Source of the DNA: Zygnema cylindricum
Taxonomy: Eukaryota > Streptophyta > Zygnematophyceae > Zygnematales > Zygnemataceae
Assembly: GCA_037447655.1 (NCBI GenBank)
Contig: JBBHKE010001436.1
Span: 87,571-137,588, forward strand
Direction of reading: 5' to 3'
Length of the DNA stretch: 50,018 nucleotides
Shown here: positions 22,931-35,081 of the stretch, piece after piece
How positions within the stretch are numbered: the stretch's first letter is position 1
How the letters are laid out: every line of letters begins with the position of its first letter
Made by a program: the position numbers and the translations under genes
Notes under the pieces: model-generated
Told to the model about the DNA's origin: nothing
Databases searched by the model: none
The model's input: only the letters and a program-made list of their open reading frames with translations

Positions 22931-23495
22931 TACACCGCCAATCGTTATTAGCGGAGAAGTTTCTTTAGCGTACATGACAAATTACCGTGGTTTACGCTAA
23001 TTAAGAATTTGAAAATTTTGAAAAAAAAACATACATTCTAACTGTTTAATAATTCTAATTTGGGTCTTTGAAAAAAATAAATGTCGGTCGCAAACATGCT
23101 TACACTAATATAGGTATTCGTACAAAATCTGACAAATTGTACACAAATCGTACGTTCACACAGTCGAACCGTGGTTGCTGGACGAATATGTGCGAACGTG
23201 ATATTTGACAACCCGATTATACCCCCTTTTTAGAGCGCACATTCTCATGCGTCCGCGGCTACTAAAACTCATTAATTATACTTTTTCACTTAAAAATGTT
23301 CAGTTATGTACGTTATGACACTGTCCGTGCACCACACTAGTTAACTAATGGCGTACTTCCATGTTGTACGGTACTAAAAAATTAACCCTAAATAGAGTAA
23401 AGGAAAAAATAGAATGAACTACGCTAATGGAGAATAAAAAAAAAAAAAAGCTGGACGGAATTAGCGTACACAACGCTAATAACGATTGGTGGTTA
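22931..23495. mobile_element. TACACCG-family unit 4
   Basis: 565 bp, tandem with unit 3 after a CAG spacer (22928-22930). Its right end reads GGTGGTTA instead of GGCGGTGTA. Confidence 0.75.
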
Positions 23496-23498
23496 CAG

Positions 23499-24483
23499 TA
23501 CACCGCCAATCGCTATTAGAGTATATAACGCTAATTGGGTTCCCCTAAATTTTGACCCCAAAACCTGAAATAGAATTAGTAACGCTATTTAAGTACGTGG
23601 ACCATAATCTGCCACGTCTCAAGCACTAAATTAGAATCAATAGCGCTAATTTTTTTTTGACGCTATTTAATCCTTGACTCTATAGTATAGTTCAAAAGTA
23701 GGTGACCGTACGCCCATACAATATGCCTATCGTACGCAAAACATACAATATGCCCTTAAGACCCATATTGTATTGGCCGCAAAATGATATAAAATAGGAA
23801 CATGGTTGAGTTGCACATCGATCGATAGAGAATTAAGCGACATGTCTAAATTTAAAAAAAATATCAAACAAAAAAAAACATTTATGTGAGTTTTGAGGGA
23901 CTTTATTTTAAACCGTCAGATTCGGACGATCGGACGGTCGTTGATCAAAGTAGGAGATTTAAGAAGATCACATGAAAAGCCCATAACACAACTTACGAAA
24001 GGACAATCTGTCATATTAGCGTCTGCAATTTTGAGGGCCACGCTAAATAAAGCCTCAAATTGACCAACCAGGCAGTATGGGACGATAAAAAAAAAAAATA
24101 CCACACTGCCAAAAAAATTACCAAGACCTACGGATAAACCCCGTTGGCGTTCACACAGTCGAAACGTGGCTGTCAGACGAATATGTGTGAATGGGATATT
24201 CTACGACATGGTTTTTTTCCCTTTTTAGAACTCACATTCTTATGCGTCCGCAGTTACTAAAACTAATTTATTGTACTTTTTAACTCAGAAGGTACATTTA
24301 TGTACGGTCTGACACTGATCGTACACCACTCTATTTAAGAGACAACGTACTTTCAATTTGTTATGGAGAAATTACAATAAAACATTTTTTTGAAAATGGT
24401 ATTGATACACAAATTAGCGTAAATGACACTAAATCATTATATACACTAATAATTTCTATACGCTAATAACGATTCACGGTGTA
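23499..24483. mobile_element. TACACCG-family unit 5, with a truncated CATAGTTC element inside
   Basis: Begins TACACCGCCAATCGCTATTA after another CAG spacer (23496-23498) and ends ACGATTCACGGTGTA. It contains the truncated element at 23687-24010; 24130-24420 resembles the right halves of units 3 and 4. Confidence 0.65.
23687..24010. mobile_element. CATAGTTC-family MITE (copy c), right end missing
   Basis: The left end ATAGTTCAAAAGTAGG and interior match copies a and b; it stops at about 24010 without the CTACTTTTGAACTATG end. Confidence 0.75.
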
Positions 24484-24721
24484 GTAATTCTTTTTTGTTT
24501 CCTACACTACAGTAATTTCTTTAGCGATTCACCTTTGTACTTCGATCCATTCTGGTGACCATGTCACCACTCTTAACACAGCACGTGTAATTTCGACCTA
24601 AAAATACGAAAATATTAAAACATTTCACGATACAAATTCAATAATCCCCCGCTTGCTGGTATAGGATTTTAGAGGCGAAAAAAACTTTTACGGCTTAACG
24701 CTAATAGCCATATACGGTGTA
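24484..24721. repeat. segment Y, copy 2
   Basis: About 238 bp, more than 90% similar by eye to 22127-22363 (shared TTCGATCCATTCT, CAATAATCCCCCGCTTG). It directly follows the right end of the array. Confidence 0.85.
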
Positions 24722-25042
24722 CTACAGTACAATAAAGTACTGTACTATTACTGCTGTAATATGCCGTACACTATCAATCACCCCCAATGTACATGTACCA
24801 TAGTTGTGCGGAAACAACTGGAAACGCTATATGTAGTTTGAACATATGGCCCATCCATGAACCAAATGTGCGGAAATTTAGTGCGGAGCTATATTTTAAT
24901 TTTTCAAACGATTGAAAATCTTAAAAATCAAAAATCCATAGTATCCGTACTATCTCCGTATCACCTTTTACCTTTTTAGGGTTACCTTTAGTTTTGGCTG
25001 ACAGGAAACCTCTGTGAGATTGAAGCATTCACTAAAGTTTGT
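24722..25042 (+). promoter_or_regulatory. upstream region of the cupin gene with telo-box-like motif
   Basis: TTTAGGGTT lies at 24975-24983, about 60 bp before the ATG, in either orientation a partial telo-box. TA-CAG/CTG-TA strings occur at 24722-24752. Confidence 0.45.
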
Positions 25043-28000
25043 ATGGTAGCCATGGCTGCCTCCACTTCTACCTTTGCTATTTCAACCTACACATCCACTC
25101 CATCCACTGAAACATCTCACTGTGGCTGCTCTTTTTCTTCTTCCTCAGCCTCCCTTCATGGTTCTATGAAAAACAAGAAAGAAAGTTTATCTTGCTTATC
25201 TTCTAATCTCGCTCTTAAGTCACAGGAAACAGTTTATCTTCACCTGCAATGCTATGGAAAAAGGACCAGCTCTTCTAAAAAATTTCAGTTTTTAGTAAAA
25301 GCTGAAGAAGACTCTGAGGACGACGAAGGAGTTAGAAAGGTTTTAACTCCTTTACAGAAACAGCAATTGGCTTTTGCTCTAACAAAAAAGAAATCGGTAG
25401 AGGAGCTTTACAAAATTAGAGTTGAAAGAAAGGCTTCTGACGAGAGATTAAAGGTGAGGAGAACAAATGTTTTTCTCTTGTTGAAGAAGACATATCTTAT
25501 TTAATGTTGGGGATTAAATGTTGCAGCATTGGTTGCAATAGACGTATAGGAAATTCAATTTACAGAATTTGATGGCTTTGACTTTTATCATAAGTATTTT
25601 TTCTATTTAAAGGTACGACAGGAAGCCAGGGATAATTTGCGTTTTTCTTCAAAATATTTTCCTTTTTGCAGGAGCTTGGAGTGGAGAGGTGGCTTAGATG
25701 GGGGAGTGGAGGTAGCTGTACGGATTTTGTTGATTACCTGGTTGATGAGCAGCTGTACATACTTAAGGGGGAGATGCACGTCAAGCCATTTGTGAGTGAT
25801 TCGAGTAACACATTCAAATACCACATTCAATTAGCACAATTTTTGCCACATTGTTTCAATTTGGTGTAGCCTTATATCAAATTATTTGAGGAAGAAAATG
25901 GTTCAACATTGCATTCACAGAGTTGTCATGTTGACCAATGGACACGCTTTATGCAGTGCAATGATTCATTGCACCGTGTATTGTTATTATCGTTGATGTT
26001 TCTTTCGCCACTTAAAATCAACTTTTTTTTTTGCACACTTATCAAAACTATTAATCTGACGGTTGTGAGAATCTTACCTTTCCGTCGCATCAGTCGAGTG
26101 TGCTGGAGAAAAGTGATTTAAGTGGCGAGAAAAACGTTGACACTAATACCATTACCGTGTACACAATTTAAAATTTCTAGATCCATTACTACATTTTCAT
26201 CCAGGCACTGTGTGGAAAATGCAGTACTTTTGAGAAGATGGCCTCCATCGCACTCGCTCTTATTTAGGTTCCAAATTCAGTTTTTTTTACCTTGGACGCA
26301 TGGGATGTTTGCGGTTGAGGCTACGATCATACTTTTACACTGTATTTTGTAATCTGTCGTTTTTTAACCATTTCATGTTGTATGTATTTTTGGAAATTTT
26401 CATAAAACATGTACCATTTTTTAATGAGTTCTCTCTTTATCGCTTGTACACATTGTACTCTCATGAAATCATTTCTAGAGCAATGGTCTCTGGAACAAGT
26501 CGGTTACTTATCTCAATTTTTCGCCCTCTTGGCATGTGTGAGTAGTACACCGCGAATCGTAATTAGAGTTATGTACGCTAATTCCGTCACCCCAAATTTT
26601 GACTCTATCACTATAAATAGAGTTTATTATTCTAGATTATTCTTTACGTTATTTAAGGTACTTTTTGAATGAGCGTTAATAACTCTAATACAGTGCCGTT
26701 TTAAATAGTGTGGTGTATGGTCGGTGTCTGACCGTGCAAAATTGTACTTTATTAAGTAAAAAAGTACAAATAATGATTTAGTACAGGCCGTTTTCATGTA
26801 ACTGCATTTTAACAAACCACGTAGTGCAAACATCATAATGACGTGAAACTGTACGTTTTGTCAGATTCTGTACTTGTACAGAATTTACAGTGGATATATT
26901 CAGCGCCCAAATTTACGCCCAAATTAGAGTTATTGATAAATTAGAGTAAAATTCCGTTTTGAAAAAGTTCTATCACACAAATTAGAGTAAATAACTCTAA
27001 TTTTTTTTTTACTTTTTTTACTCTAATATTTTCTTTACTCTAATATTTTCTTTACTCTAATTACGATTCGCAGTGTAGTATCGCTTTTCGGTTACCTTTT
27101 GAGATCATTATATCAAAATAACAAAACGTAATTTGTCACTTTATCAATCCTTTTAAAAACGGATGATTTTGAGCTTGGATTTGTTATTACGACATTTTTT
27201 GATGCATTATGGAAAATGTTTTACTGCAAAGTATATTACCGCAAAATATACAGCACCTCTCGGCATTGTTTTTTTGCCGACATATTATTGGAACATCCAC
27301 ACTGTTGACCGTTTATCTGAAAAGGGCAGCAAGTAAAGCAATAACAGCGTGTACACTGTCAATTGTTATTAGCGTAATGAAGTTATTAGCGTGGGGTTTA
27401 TATTAATGTTATAAACCGTTTGAAAAGTTAACGTTAACCAAAAAACTATCAGTGTTATTCTTACAAAATTAGGTTCGAGGGCTAGAAGTTAGGGGCACTG
27501 ATATAGTGTTGTTAATTCTTAAAACTAGTGTTGTATATTGAGCAGGTTTTGCCGATAATCGATATGTACTTTTTGGGAGATCTCGATAATCGATATATTG
27601 TGTTGATGTATGTATCTTCTGTAAGTTAGCAATGCATTAATATCATCAATATCCGTACCATTATTTCCTTACTCTTTAAAAGTTCGTTTTCTACACCTCT
27701 TAGGCTGGAACAGTTTCGCAGTACAGTACGCTACACTTTAGTGTACCGTTATGAATTTGTACCAAATGTTTGACTTGGAACCTCGATTGTTATTTTTCAG
27801 ATTTTGTATGTAGAATTTCCAGCCAATCAAGTGTTTGGGGAAGATTTGGCGAGAAGTGTAATCTGTCTGGTAAAGATTCACAGTACGGATTACGGTACGG
27901 TTAAGCGGTCCATCATTTGCGGTTATTGAATTATTGATCGCCAAACTCGTTAAATACCGAATTTTCAAGATCGTGGTTTCGATAAATACTGGTATCGCAA

Positions 28001-28324
28001 TATATCGACCTTGAATTCCTTTGATACATAACACTAATGTTAACGACACACGGTGTAGTTTTGCAGTTTTCTTCACCGGTAAGGAAGCTAAATCGGGGCT
28101 CTCGTGCCTTCAAATCCCAAATAGATTCTCCATTTGTCTTAGGAATGTTTTTTTTTAACTCCTTTTTTAAGCGGTTCGTTATTTTTTTGCAGGAAAGTGA
28201 CCGGGCAGCAATTTTTAAGAAAGGAGATTTGGTCCGTTTTCCAAAATGGATGGTCGCCACAGTTGACTACATTGGGGAATACGAACAAAGATATAGATAT
28301 CTGGCATACGGAGATGATAATTGA
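25043..28324 (+). CDS. plastid-targeted Cupin_3 (RmlC-like) domain protein
   Basis: Three exons: 25043-25453, 25672-25791, 28193-28324; GT-AG introns; 220 aa. Residues 1 to about 85 are rich in S and T with few acids and look like a plastid transit peptide. A charged linker follows (VRKVLTPLQKQQLAFALTKK). The domain (about 138-220) begins ELGVERWLRWG and goes on with DEQLYILKGEMHVKP, KKGDLVRFPKWM and RYRYLAYGDDN; the order matches plant Cupin_3 proteins (LGV-WP-WG, ETCYLLEGKVKVTP, GAGDLVVFPKGMSCTW). Plant members have no proven reaction. The usual cupin metal-binding histidine pair is not visible, and the C-T-W after the FPKG block is replaced by ATVDY. A second in-frame ATG at 25052 (GCCATGG) has the better context and may be the true start. 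Intron 2 (2.4 kb) holds three MITEs. Confidence 0.8.
25970..26161. mobile_element. TACACCG-family MITE in cupin intron 2 (short type)
   Basis: From TGCACCGTGTATTG to TTACCGTGTA; the inner inverted arms CGCCACTTAAAATCA and TTTAAGTGGCG match the 216-bp copies. One flank is TG instead of TA. Confidence 0.6.
26546..27077. mobile_element. TACACCG-family element in cupin intron 2
   Basis: 532 bp. Ends TACACCGCGAATCGTAATTA and inverse TAATTACGATTCGCAGTGTA, 19 of 20 matching. The right part has repeated TTTACTCTAATATTT units. Confidence 0.8.
27352..28057. mobile_element. TACACCG-family element in cupin intron 2, near exon 3
   Basis: From TACACTGTCAATTGTTATTA to ACGACACACGGTGTA, 706 bp. The first ~80 bp match the start of the 37029-37260 element. 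It ends 135 bp before exon 3. Confidence 0.6.
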
Positions 28325-29659
28325 GGGTTTTACAGCCTTTTTTGAAATGTTTTACAAGAAAAATAAAGAGTTTTTGGTTCCTCTACGGTATTTGTGAATG
28401 TTTTAAAATGTGCGCAAGTCAGTGGTTGTCCTTCACTTGCAAAAAAAAAAAAAAAAAAATGGTTATATTGTGTTGGGAAATATGCACTCTGTTTTTTTCA
28501 AAAGGAAAATTTCGCCATGTTTTTAAAGACGTTCCTACAGTATACCAACTTTGTGTAAGGTATAATTTTGTGACAATGGTCGCATTTGCCAGAATGCAAG
28601 TTATTTCTTGTTGAGTTATTGCCTTTACCTTCGACCTTGACCGTTAGGTAGGGTACGGCCCCATGTAATTGTAATTTAGCGAACTTACTTTGTTTTTTAG
28701 GGCAGATCCGGCAGACCCGCATTTCAGGTGTCTCTATGTGTAACAACGAAATTGTTATTTAAGGGTGTGACGATTGTATACCCTGACAATGCCCATGACG
28801 GCTGTCAACGTCTACAATCTTCTTGCCGCACCGTATTTTTCGAAACTTTGTGAAGCGTCGCAAGACACATCGTAATCTTTGAAACAATTTGGTATGTTGC
28901 ATGTCATTGCGTGACATCGTAGACGAACAGCCTTGCAGCCGTGGCTGTATGACATGTCTTTGCTTAAACCTCTCATGTCCGGCCGCCATGACTTCGCAGA
29001 TTTTTCACCTTTCCGTGAAATAACACTGTCGCTTCTTCACCCCTGCAAAAAAAAATCGTACAAGATGCAAGCAGACAAATACAAACAATACCGTACTTTT
29101 TTTCGTTGTCAAAACTTCTGAAAACTTTGCACACATGGGAATATGTTTTCCTATTTGTCAAAGTGGTTTTACTTTGTTTTAAACATATCAGCGATGTGTT
29201 TTAAGATAAGTTTGAAGATGACGTAACAGTGGGTCGAAAAAACACAAGACAAATTTTCGCACATCCTAAGTTTGATGATGCAAATTGTACTCTACAATTT
29301 TGCAATTTCTTCGTACAGTTGCAGCTTTAGCAGTATGGCTCTAAGTTTTAAAGGAAAACGACAAGAAAAAACCCACAAGGGGTCGTACCTTTACTCTAAA
29401 GGGCATTCACATATGTGTGGGATACAGAAAAATGTTGAAAAAAAAAAACACGAAAGTCAAAAAAACAGACGAAAAAAGCTAATAAATAGTTCACTTTAAC
29501 GCCCATTGTCATGTATGTGTAAATTTCCTTGAAAGTGCATACACTTCATCATGAGTTAGTAGGATATTGAGCATACTGTATCCGGTCTTTTGGGCAATCA
29601 TCCGTTATTTTAGTTATTAGTCATTCTGGAGCATAGTTCAAAAAAAAAAACTGTGATGC
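28325..29659. other. no gene recognised downstream of the cupin gene
   Basis: A poly-A run of about 21 at 28440-28460. Short open frames here have no recognisable family features. The region holds the cupin 3' end and the 3' flank of the LINE. Confidence 0.5.
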
Positions 29660-32600
29660 AGGATAAATTAAAAAGCACGATGGTAAACCATCTGAGTCCG
29701 AGGATACAAAGGGGGTGGCATGGCCAAAACTGAAAAACTACCAGCAAGGGAATAAAATAACAGCACAACAAAAACAAAAAAAAACAACAAGGAAAATAAA
29801 GGCACCCGAACGCAAAATGAAAAGCACAACAACTGACAAAACCAAAACTACAACCACAACCCCAACCCAATTAAATAACTACGAAAAGCAACCCCGTAAG
29901 TCCCCCCATCCCGGGGGAGCACGTTGAGGGAGTTCCGGAACCCAGCGACGATCCATCGCCGTAACAGCCGATCGGAGGAGAATAGAAGGTTGCACTCGTT
30001 GTAAAGCCACAGATAAGCATTGACGATAAAAAGAAGTAAGGACCGAAGGAGGAGGGCTCCCAGGTCCTCGGAGCTCGAAAGCACGTCGAGCGCAAGTACG
30101 GAGAAACTCGTCCATTGCAACACCTAGACAACCAAAGATCGACCGCCATTGGAATAAAGTCATCCATAGGGTCCTAGTGGGCATAATCACGCTCCTTCAC
30201 CTTAGCGCCATCACGAGCCACCACCCCAACATGTCGAGCCCCTTGACCAACAACTGTAGCTGAAGTAGGGTTCTCCAAAACAATATCACCGAAGACGCAA
30301 CGGGCACCATCAAGCAAAACAACATCGAACCGACGCTTAGGAATAATATGAGAAACCTCCCGACGCACAGAAAAAGCCCCCCTCTAAAGCGATAGTCGCA
30401 ACGGCATCGCGAATAGTGTCGTGCGCCTGAATCAAATCTCCCCTATGGGAGCAACGAAGCAAGTGGACACCATCACGCCCCAAGACGCGACCACAGGCAC
30501 AAACATGAGAGCGAGGTAAAGGAGGATGGGGGAGGCCAAGGCGAAACCTGAGGGCGGTGGTGAACTGAGCCGGTGAGAATCGAAGAGTGGACAAAATCGG
30601 TGTAGCCAAAAGCCAAGATCCAAACCCGGTCCACCACAAGAGAGAAGACGGGCATGCAAAGAATCGGAGGGAAGCGCCTTGAGAAGGTCAGATTTAATGG
30701 CGGCGACAACCCGATCAGAAATCGATTCCTAGACACGCTCAACAGATTTTGTAACAAGGGTGGAGAAAATTGGCACATCCACTAGGGCATGGGGAGGAAG
30801 AGAACGTGTCGCGTCCAATAGAGATCGCTGGAAGGTGAACACACCGTCTGAAATCCGGGGGATAACAGTAGCTAGAACGGGGGTGTCCCTAGCCAAGAAA
30901 CGGGAAACAAGAGTGGAGGCAATAAGACACCAACTTCCCAAATAAGCAGCGGGCCCAACACGAGCAGTGGATAATAGACCTAACCACCAGTAGAGACAGT
31001 GAGGGATGCAATGCGGGCCGATGGCCCAGACTCGCGATCAAATGCCCCACGACCTAACAGAGTGTGGAGGACGTCCATGAGGTGATCGTCAAAAGCCGAG
31101 AGAGAGGAGATGAATGTCGGAGTGGGAGGGGAAGTACGAGTAAGGTAAGAAGGGCGGTTGGGAAAACACTTGGTTAACATAGCAAAAGTAACTTGGGGAT
31201 CGGGAAGGTGAGGAAGATCGTCCACTTGGGCCAGATCTGTCTGTAAAGTTCATGAAGGAATTGGGTCACGAAAGTATCCGAACCAAGGGGGCAACCAAGC
31301 ACCCGATGGTTTCAGAGGGAGAAGGTGTTTGAAAACCAGGAGGGGGAGTAAACGAAAGTGGAATATCCTGAGGAGACCAAATAACACATTTCAACGGCTG
31401 GACTGAAAGGTTGAGTTCGGCTAAACGTTCCTTGAAAAAATCATATGCCAACACGACTCGTTCCCTGGGCCCAATAATGTGCGTATCATCTGCGACAGAA
31501 GGGAAAGGGCAAGAAGGGAATGCGGCTGCGGAGGCACGAAGGGCCCGGTAATGGGCGAGGGCGAACAAAGGTCCACCGAGAGGGTCGTCTTGGCGAGTGC
31601 CAGTAGCAGAGGAGAGAGGAATGAGATCACCATCGTCCGAGAAGGAAAGGCTGCTTGTCAAAGAATATAAAGCTCTCACAATGGGGAATAATTGGACAAT
31701 CGGAGATGGAGCCGCCATAAGCTCTAAAAAAATCACGTTCCGATCCACCGTATTAAAGGTATTGGAAACGTCGACATGAAGGACCAACCAATCCGGATAT
31801 ACATCCAACAAAGCCCGAATCCCGTGGACCACGGCCTCACAACTCCCTCTCGTGGCCACTCCAAACTGATTAGGAGAAAAATAATCATGGAAAGCTGGTT
31901 CGAGCTGGAGACATATCGCACGAGCCACCAATCTAAATAAAACCTCTCCCACGGCGATAGGGCGGATCCCACCATTAAGTTTGGCGACTGCCACAAGGTG
32001 GGACGTCGTGATAAGATCACAAATCCGAGGGGAACATTCCCACTAGCAATAAGAGAACATACTCGTAAGAACACATCGAACCCTCGCGCACCCGATTCAG
32101 GGGGCAAAACATCACGAAACAACTCATACACTGTGCCCGAGGGGCCCCCCGCAGAAAGGTGAGGAGAAGAGCTAAGAGCCTTAATGAAAACCTCCCGATC
32201 CAAAGTAAAACTCTCAAAGGGCTCAAAGGCGTGGATGGAAGAGGGTAAAGGGGAAGGGGTAGGGGGGTGGAGAGCTCGAAGAACATCAATAGTGGAAGAA
32301 GATCCGGGGGCAGGTAGGGCCCGAACCGCTCAAGAAAGCTCACCAACACAGCCTAAGTGAATTGCTCGACGATAAGAGGCTGGGACATCCGATGGCCTAG
32401 GTGTCCGACGTGGTATGAAAGAGGTGCTCGATACCCGATCCTCAGGCTCGGCGTGGAGGGCCTTCCAATCACCACGAAGGAATCGGCGACAACGGGCCAT
32501 AGTTTCTCTAGCCCTACTACCCCCTCAACGACCTGGAAGGAGTAGCACCCAGAGAGAGAACATAAGAAGAAGGTGACAAGGAGCAATGTCCGCCAAGTTT

Positions 32601-32995
32601 GAAGAAATGTGGGACAAGGGGAGGTGGAGGGCATCTTGTACTATTGTCCTGACGGCCATAGGTATACGGGTGTACAATCGTGGGCTGAGAGCTCCCAAAT
32701 CGTAAGCCCCCAAAACATCTAACTCACGAACGAAATTCCAATCCTCATCTGTGGGGCCGGAGGGGAGTGTGATCGACGACGATTGAGGAGAGGTGATAGA
32801 CAAAGGACCACCCAGGGTTATACAATGTCGACAACTCCGTGTGTGAAGGGAAATACCGGCCCCAGCGGCAAAAAGGTTGTGACACCCACGACATTGCTAC
32901 ACCCTCGAGGCTCACACAACTTGATTGCTTCACTAAGTTTGATAGTGAAATGTAAAATGAGAACCAGAAATGCTCACCTTGAGTCATAATCAAAC
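29660..32995 (-). mobile_element. decayed non-LTR retrotransposon (LINE) with RT and restriction-like endonuclease
   Basis: Read on the minus strand, in order and across several frameshifts: a zinc-finger-like stretch (SLHTRSCRHC, about 32820); a linker with SAGGPSGTVYELFRD (about 32140); reverse transcriptase at about 32000-31350 with GGIRPIAVGEVLFRLVARAI, HVDVSNTFNTVD (motif A), GTRQDDPLGG (usually GTRQGDPLGG) and SVADDTHIIG (catalytic DD); a long connector; a CACG...DGVHLLRC...H zinc-knuckle block (about 30500); then RRFDVVLLDG...GDIVLENPT...AKVKERDY (30368-30174), which has the R-D-D-K-Y layout of PD-(D/E)XK endonucleases of early-branching LINEs. The 3' end has a GATGGTTTACCATC stem-loop and TTTTTAATTTATCCTG. 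Frameshifts and stops mean it is inactive. The 5' end is only approximate. Confidence 0.85.
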
Positions 32996-33130
32996 CATAG
33001 ATTTAATGGGCAGAAACAATTGGAACGTTATACATGGTTTCTTGCATTACTCGAGTATTATACCAATTGAAAAGGATAGGGAAATTGGTAGTGGGTCAGA
33101 ATATAACATAAAGTTTAATGCTGGAAAAGA

Positions 33131-33261
33131 AGTGGGGGGGGGAGGGGGGGAGTAGGGGGAGGGAGGGGAGAGAGTGAAAAAGTATTGGTTTTGGGTGTGT
33201 AAGGGGTATAAGGGAGGGGGGAGGTAGGGGGGGGGGGGGGGGGGGGGGGGGGGTAAGGGGG
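33131..33261 (+). repeat. G-rich tract with a run of about 28 G
   Basis: Several runs of four to eight G, then a near-uninterrupted G run at about 33226-33253. It could form G-quadruplexes. A matching C-rich frame on the other strand is not a gene. Confidence 0.9.
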
Positions 33262-33475
33262 GAGAGGGTAAAGAAATATATGTTTTTTTTTTCAAGTTAT
33301 TGTATATGTGTGTGTGTGCGCGCGTTTGTGCGTATGATTTTTGGAACTCGTTATATGGGGGGATGGGGAATCAAGCGTTTCATGGGGAGGGCGGGGGAGC
33401 TAGTGATGACCTAGGGGGGTCACACCTGTGTTTTCGCCAATGTGCGTGCTGTTGGTAGCGGCCGCATGCCCGATC

Positions 33476-33715
33476 CGGGGATACATAGTTACGGGGAAGA
33501 GGGGCTGTCGCGTAGTGCACGAAAAGACGGAAAAAAGGAGATCCGGAGGTACATAGTTACGGGGAAGAGGTGTTGTCGCGTAGTGTAGGAAAAGATGGAA
33601 AAAAGGAGATCCGGAGGTACATAGTTACGGGGAAGAGGTGCTGTCGCGTAGTCCAACAGGAAAAGACGGAAAAAAGGAGATCCGGGGTACATAGTTACGG
33701 GGAAGAGGTGTCGGT
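33476..33715 (+). repeat. tandem repeat, unit about 68 bp, about 3.5 copies
   Basis: Units contain GGTACATAGTTACGGGGAAG, CTGTCGCGTAGT and GGAAAAAAGGAGATCCG. The last copy breaks off within the unit and joins a CATAGTTC-family element. Confidence 0.9.
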
Positions 33716-34291
33716 AAAAGTAGGCCCATACAATATGCCTATTGTACGCAAAACATACAATATGGCCTTAAGACCCATATTGTATTGGTAGCAAAATGAA
33801 AAATTATAATAACAGGGTTGAGTTGCACATCGATCGATAGAGAATTAAATGTCATGTCTAAATTTTGAAAAACATTCGGACAAATTTTTATTTTTCCGTG
33901 AGTTGACAAAGTTTTATTTTTCCGTGAGTTTTGAGGTATTTTTTATTTAAACTGTCAGATTTGGACGATCGGACGGTCGCTGATCAAAGTAGCGATCTAA
34001 GAAGATCACATGAAAAAGCCCATAACACAACTTACGATAGAACTTACGTCCGCGTTTTGTTTTTTTTCCGGGTTTTTTTTCCTGCGGAATGTCATCCTAC
34101 GTCGTGTCAGTTCGCTAAAAAATTTCGTCCGGTGGCGTGCGCTGTACTATGATGATACGTCAGATTCGTACGTTCGTACAAGAGTGTGCACAACGCACAC
34201 ACATACAGTATGCCTACTCTGCACGAGTTTTGTGCCAAGTTTTGTGCGCCTACCAAAGGCCTACCATAAAAACGCCTACTTTTGAACTATG
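33716..34291. mobile_element. CATAGTTC-family MITE (copy d), left end altered
   Basis: Begins AAAAGTAGGCCCATAC (first ~8 bp replaced) and ends CTACTTTTGAACTATG at 34291. The interior, including CGGACGGTCGCTGATCAAAG, matches copies a and b. Confidence 0.8.
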
Positions 34292-34795
34292 TTCTGGAGT
34301 AATCGCCTTATTGACTCGACTTGTGGAGGCAATGCTTCGTGAATGAGAATTATTCATTTGAAAAATTCATTTGCATGATATATCGAATAACTTTTGTTAC
34401 TGGGCCATTTTAAATATAAGGATTTGCTCCTTAAAAGAGAATAACTGAATGTTAAGCTCTCTTATTGGCCTTATCAAGCATCTCGAATAATAATTCTCTA
34501 CTATTACAAAAAAAAAATGATTTAATTCTACAGTTCATCGCTATTAGAGTTCATTATTTTTCGACAGTCGATGAACTTTTCTCCTCAACAAATACAAAAA
34601 AAATCGGTTTAATACTACACATGATCTCTATTAGGGTTCAACATTTTTCGGGAAGTCAAAAGGTTTTTAAGTTTGTGATTGACCGTTAATTTATTTTTTC
34701 TGAAGGCAAGTTGTTGAAAAGTAAAAGTCTAACCCAGCGAATGTGAACTCACTATAGAAAAAGAAAAAAGAAAAAAAAAAAAAACCAATAGAAAC

Positions 34796-34797
<2 letters not shown>

Positions 34798-34833
<36 letters not shown>
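34798..34833. repeat. (AT)n microsatellite
   Basis: About 17 AT units. Confidence 0.95.
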
Positions 34834-34835
<2 letters not shown>

Positions 34836-34904
34836 AATCGTGTGATGAGAACAGGTGCTTTGACTGCCTAAAAAAAAGAATCAAGACTTCAATAAAAAAA
34901 AACC

Positions 34905-34960
34905 GAGATGGTAAACCATTTGAGTCCATGGGAACAAAAAGGTGCAGAAATGCCTTAAAA
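34905..34960 (-). mobile_element. short LINE 3'-end fragment
   Basis: GAGATGGTAAACCATTTGAG resembles the 3' stem-loop region of the LINE at 29660-32995, same orientation. Confidence 0.6.
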
Positions 34961-35081
34961 ACATTTTTTTACTCAATTTTTTTAATTCTAATAGAGATGG
35001 GCGGTAAGATTCTCCAGCTGTAAAACTGTCTGATTTTCAGTTCGATTCGATAGTGTTCTTTTGCGAAGTCGGTACAAAATG

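Larger units (their letters stand above)
20328..24483. mobile_element. composite array of five TACACCG-family elements with perfect outer ends
   Basis: The outermost 25 bp (20328-20352 and 24459-24483) are exact inverted copies with TA at the edges. Inside are element-sized units 20328-20779, 20783-22045, 22365-22927, 22931-23495 and 23499-24483, each bounded by such ends. Neighbours 1/2, 3/4 and 4/5 are separated by exactly CAG. A second copy of segments X and Y (22049-22363) lies between units 2 and 3. It can be read as one 4.16-kb composite or as serial insertions. Confidence 0.75.
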
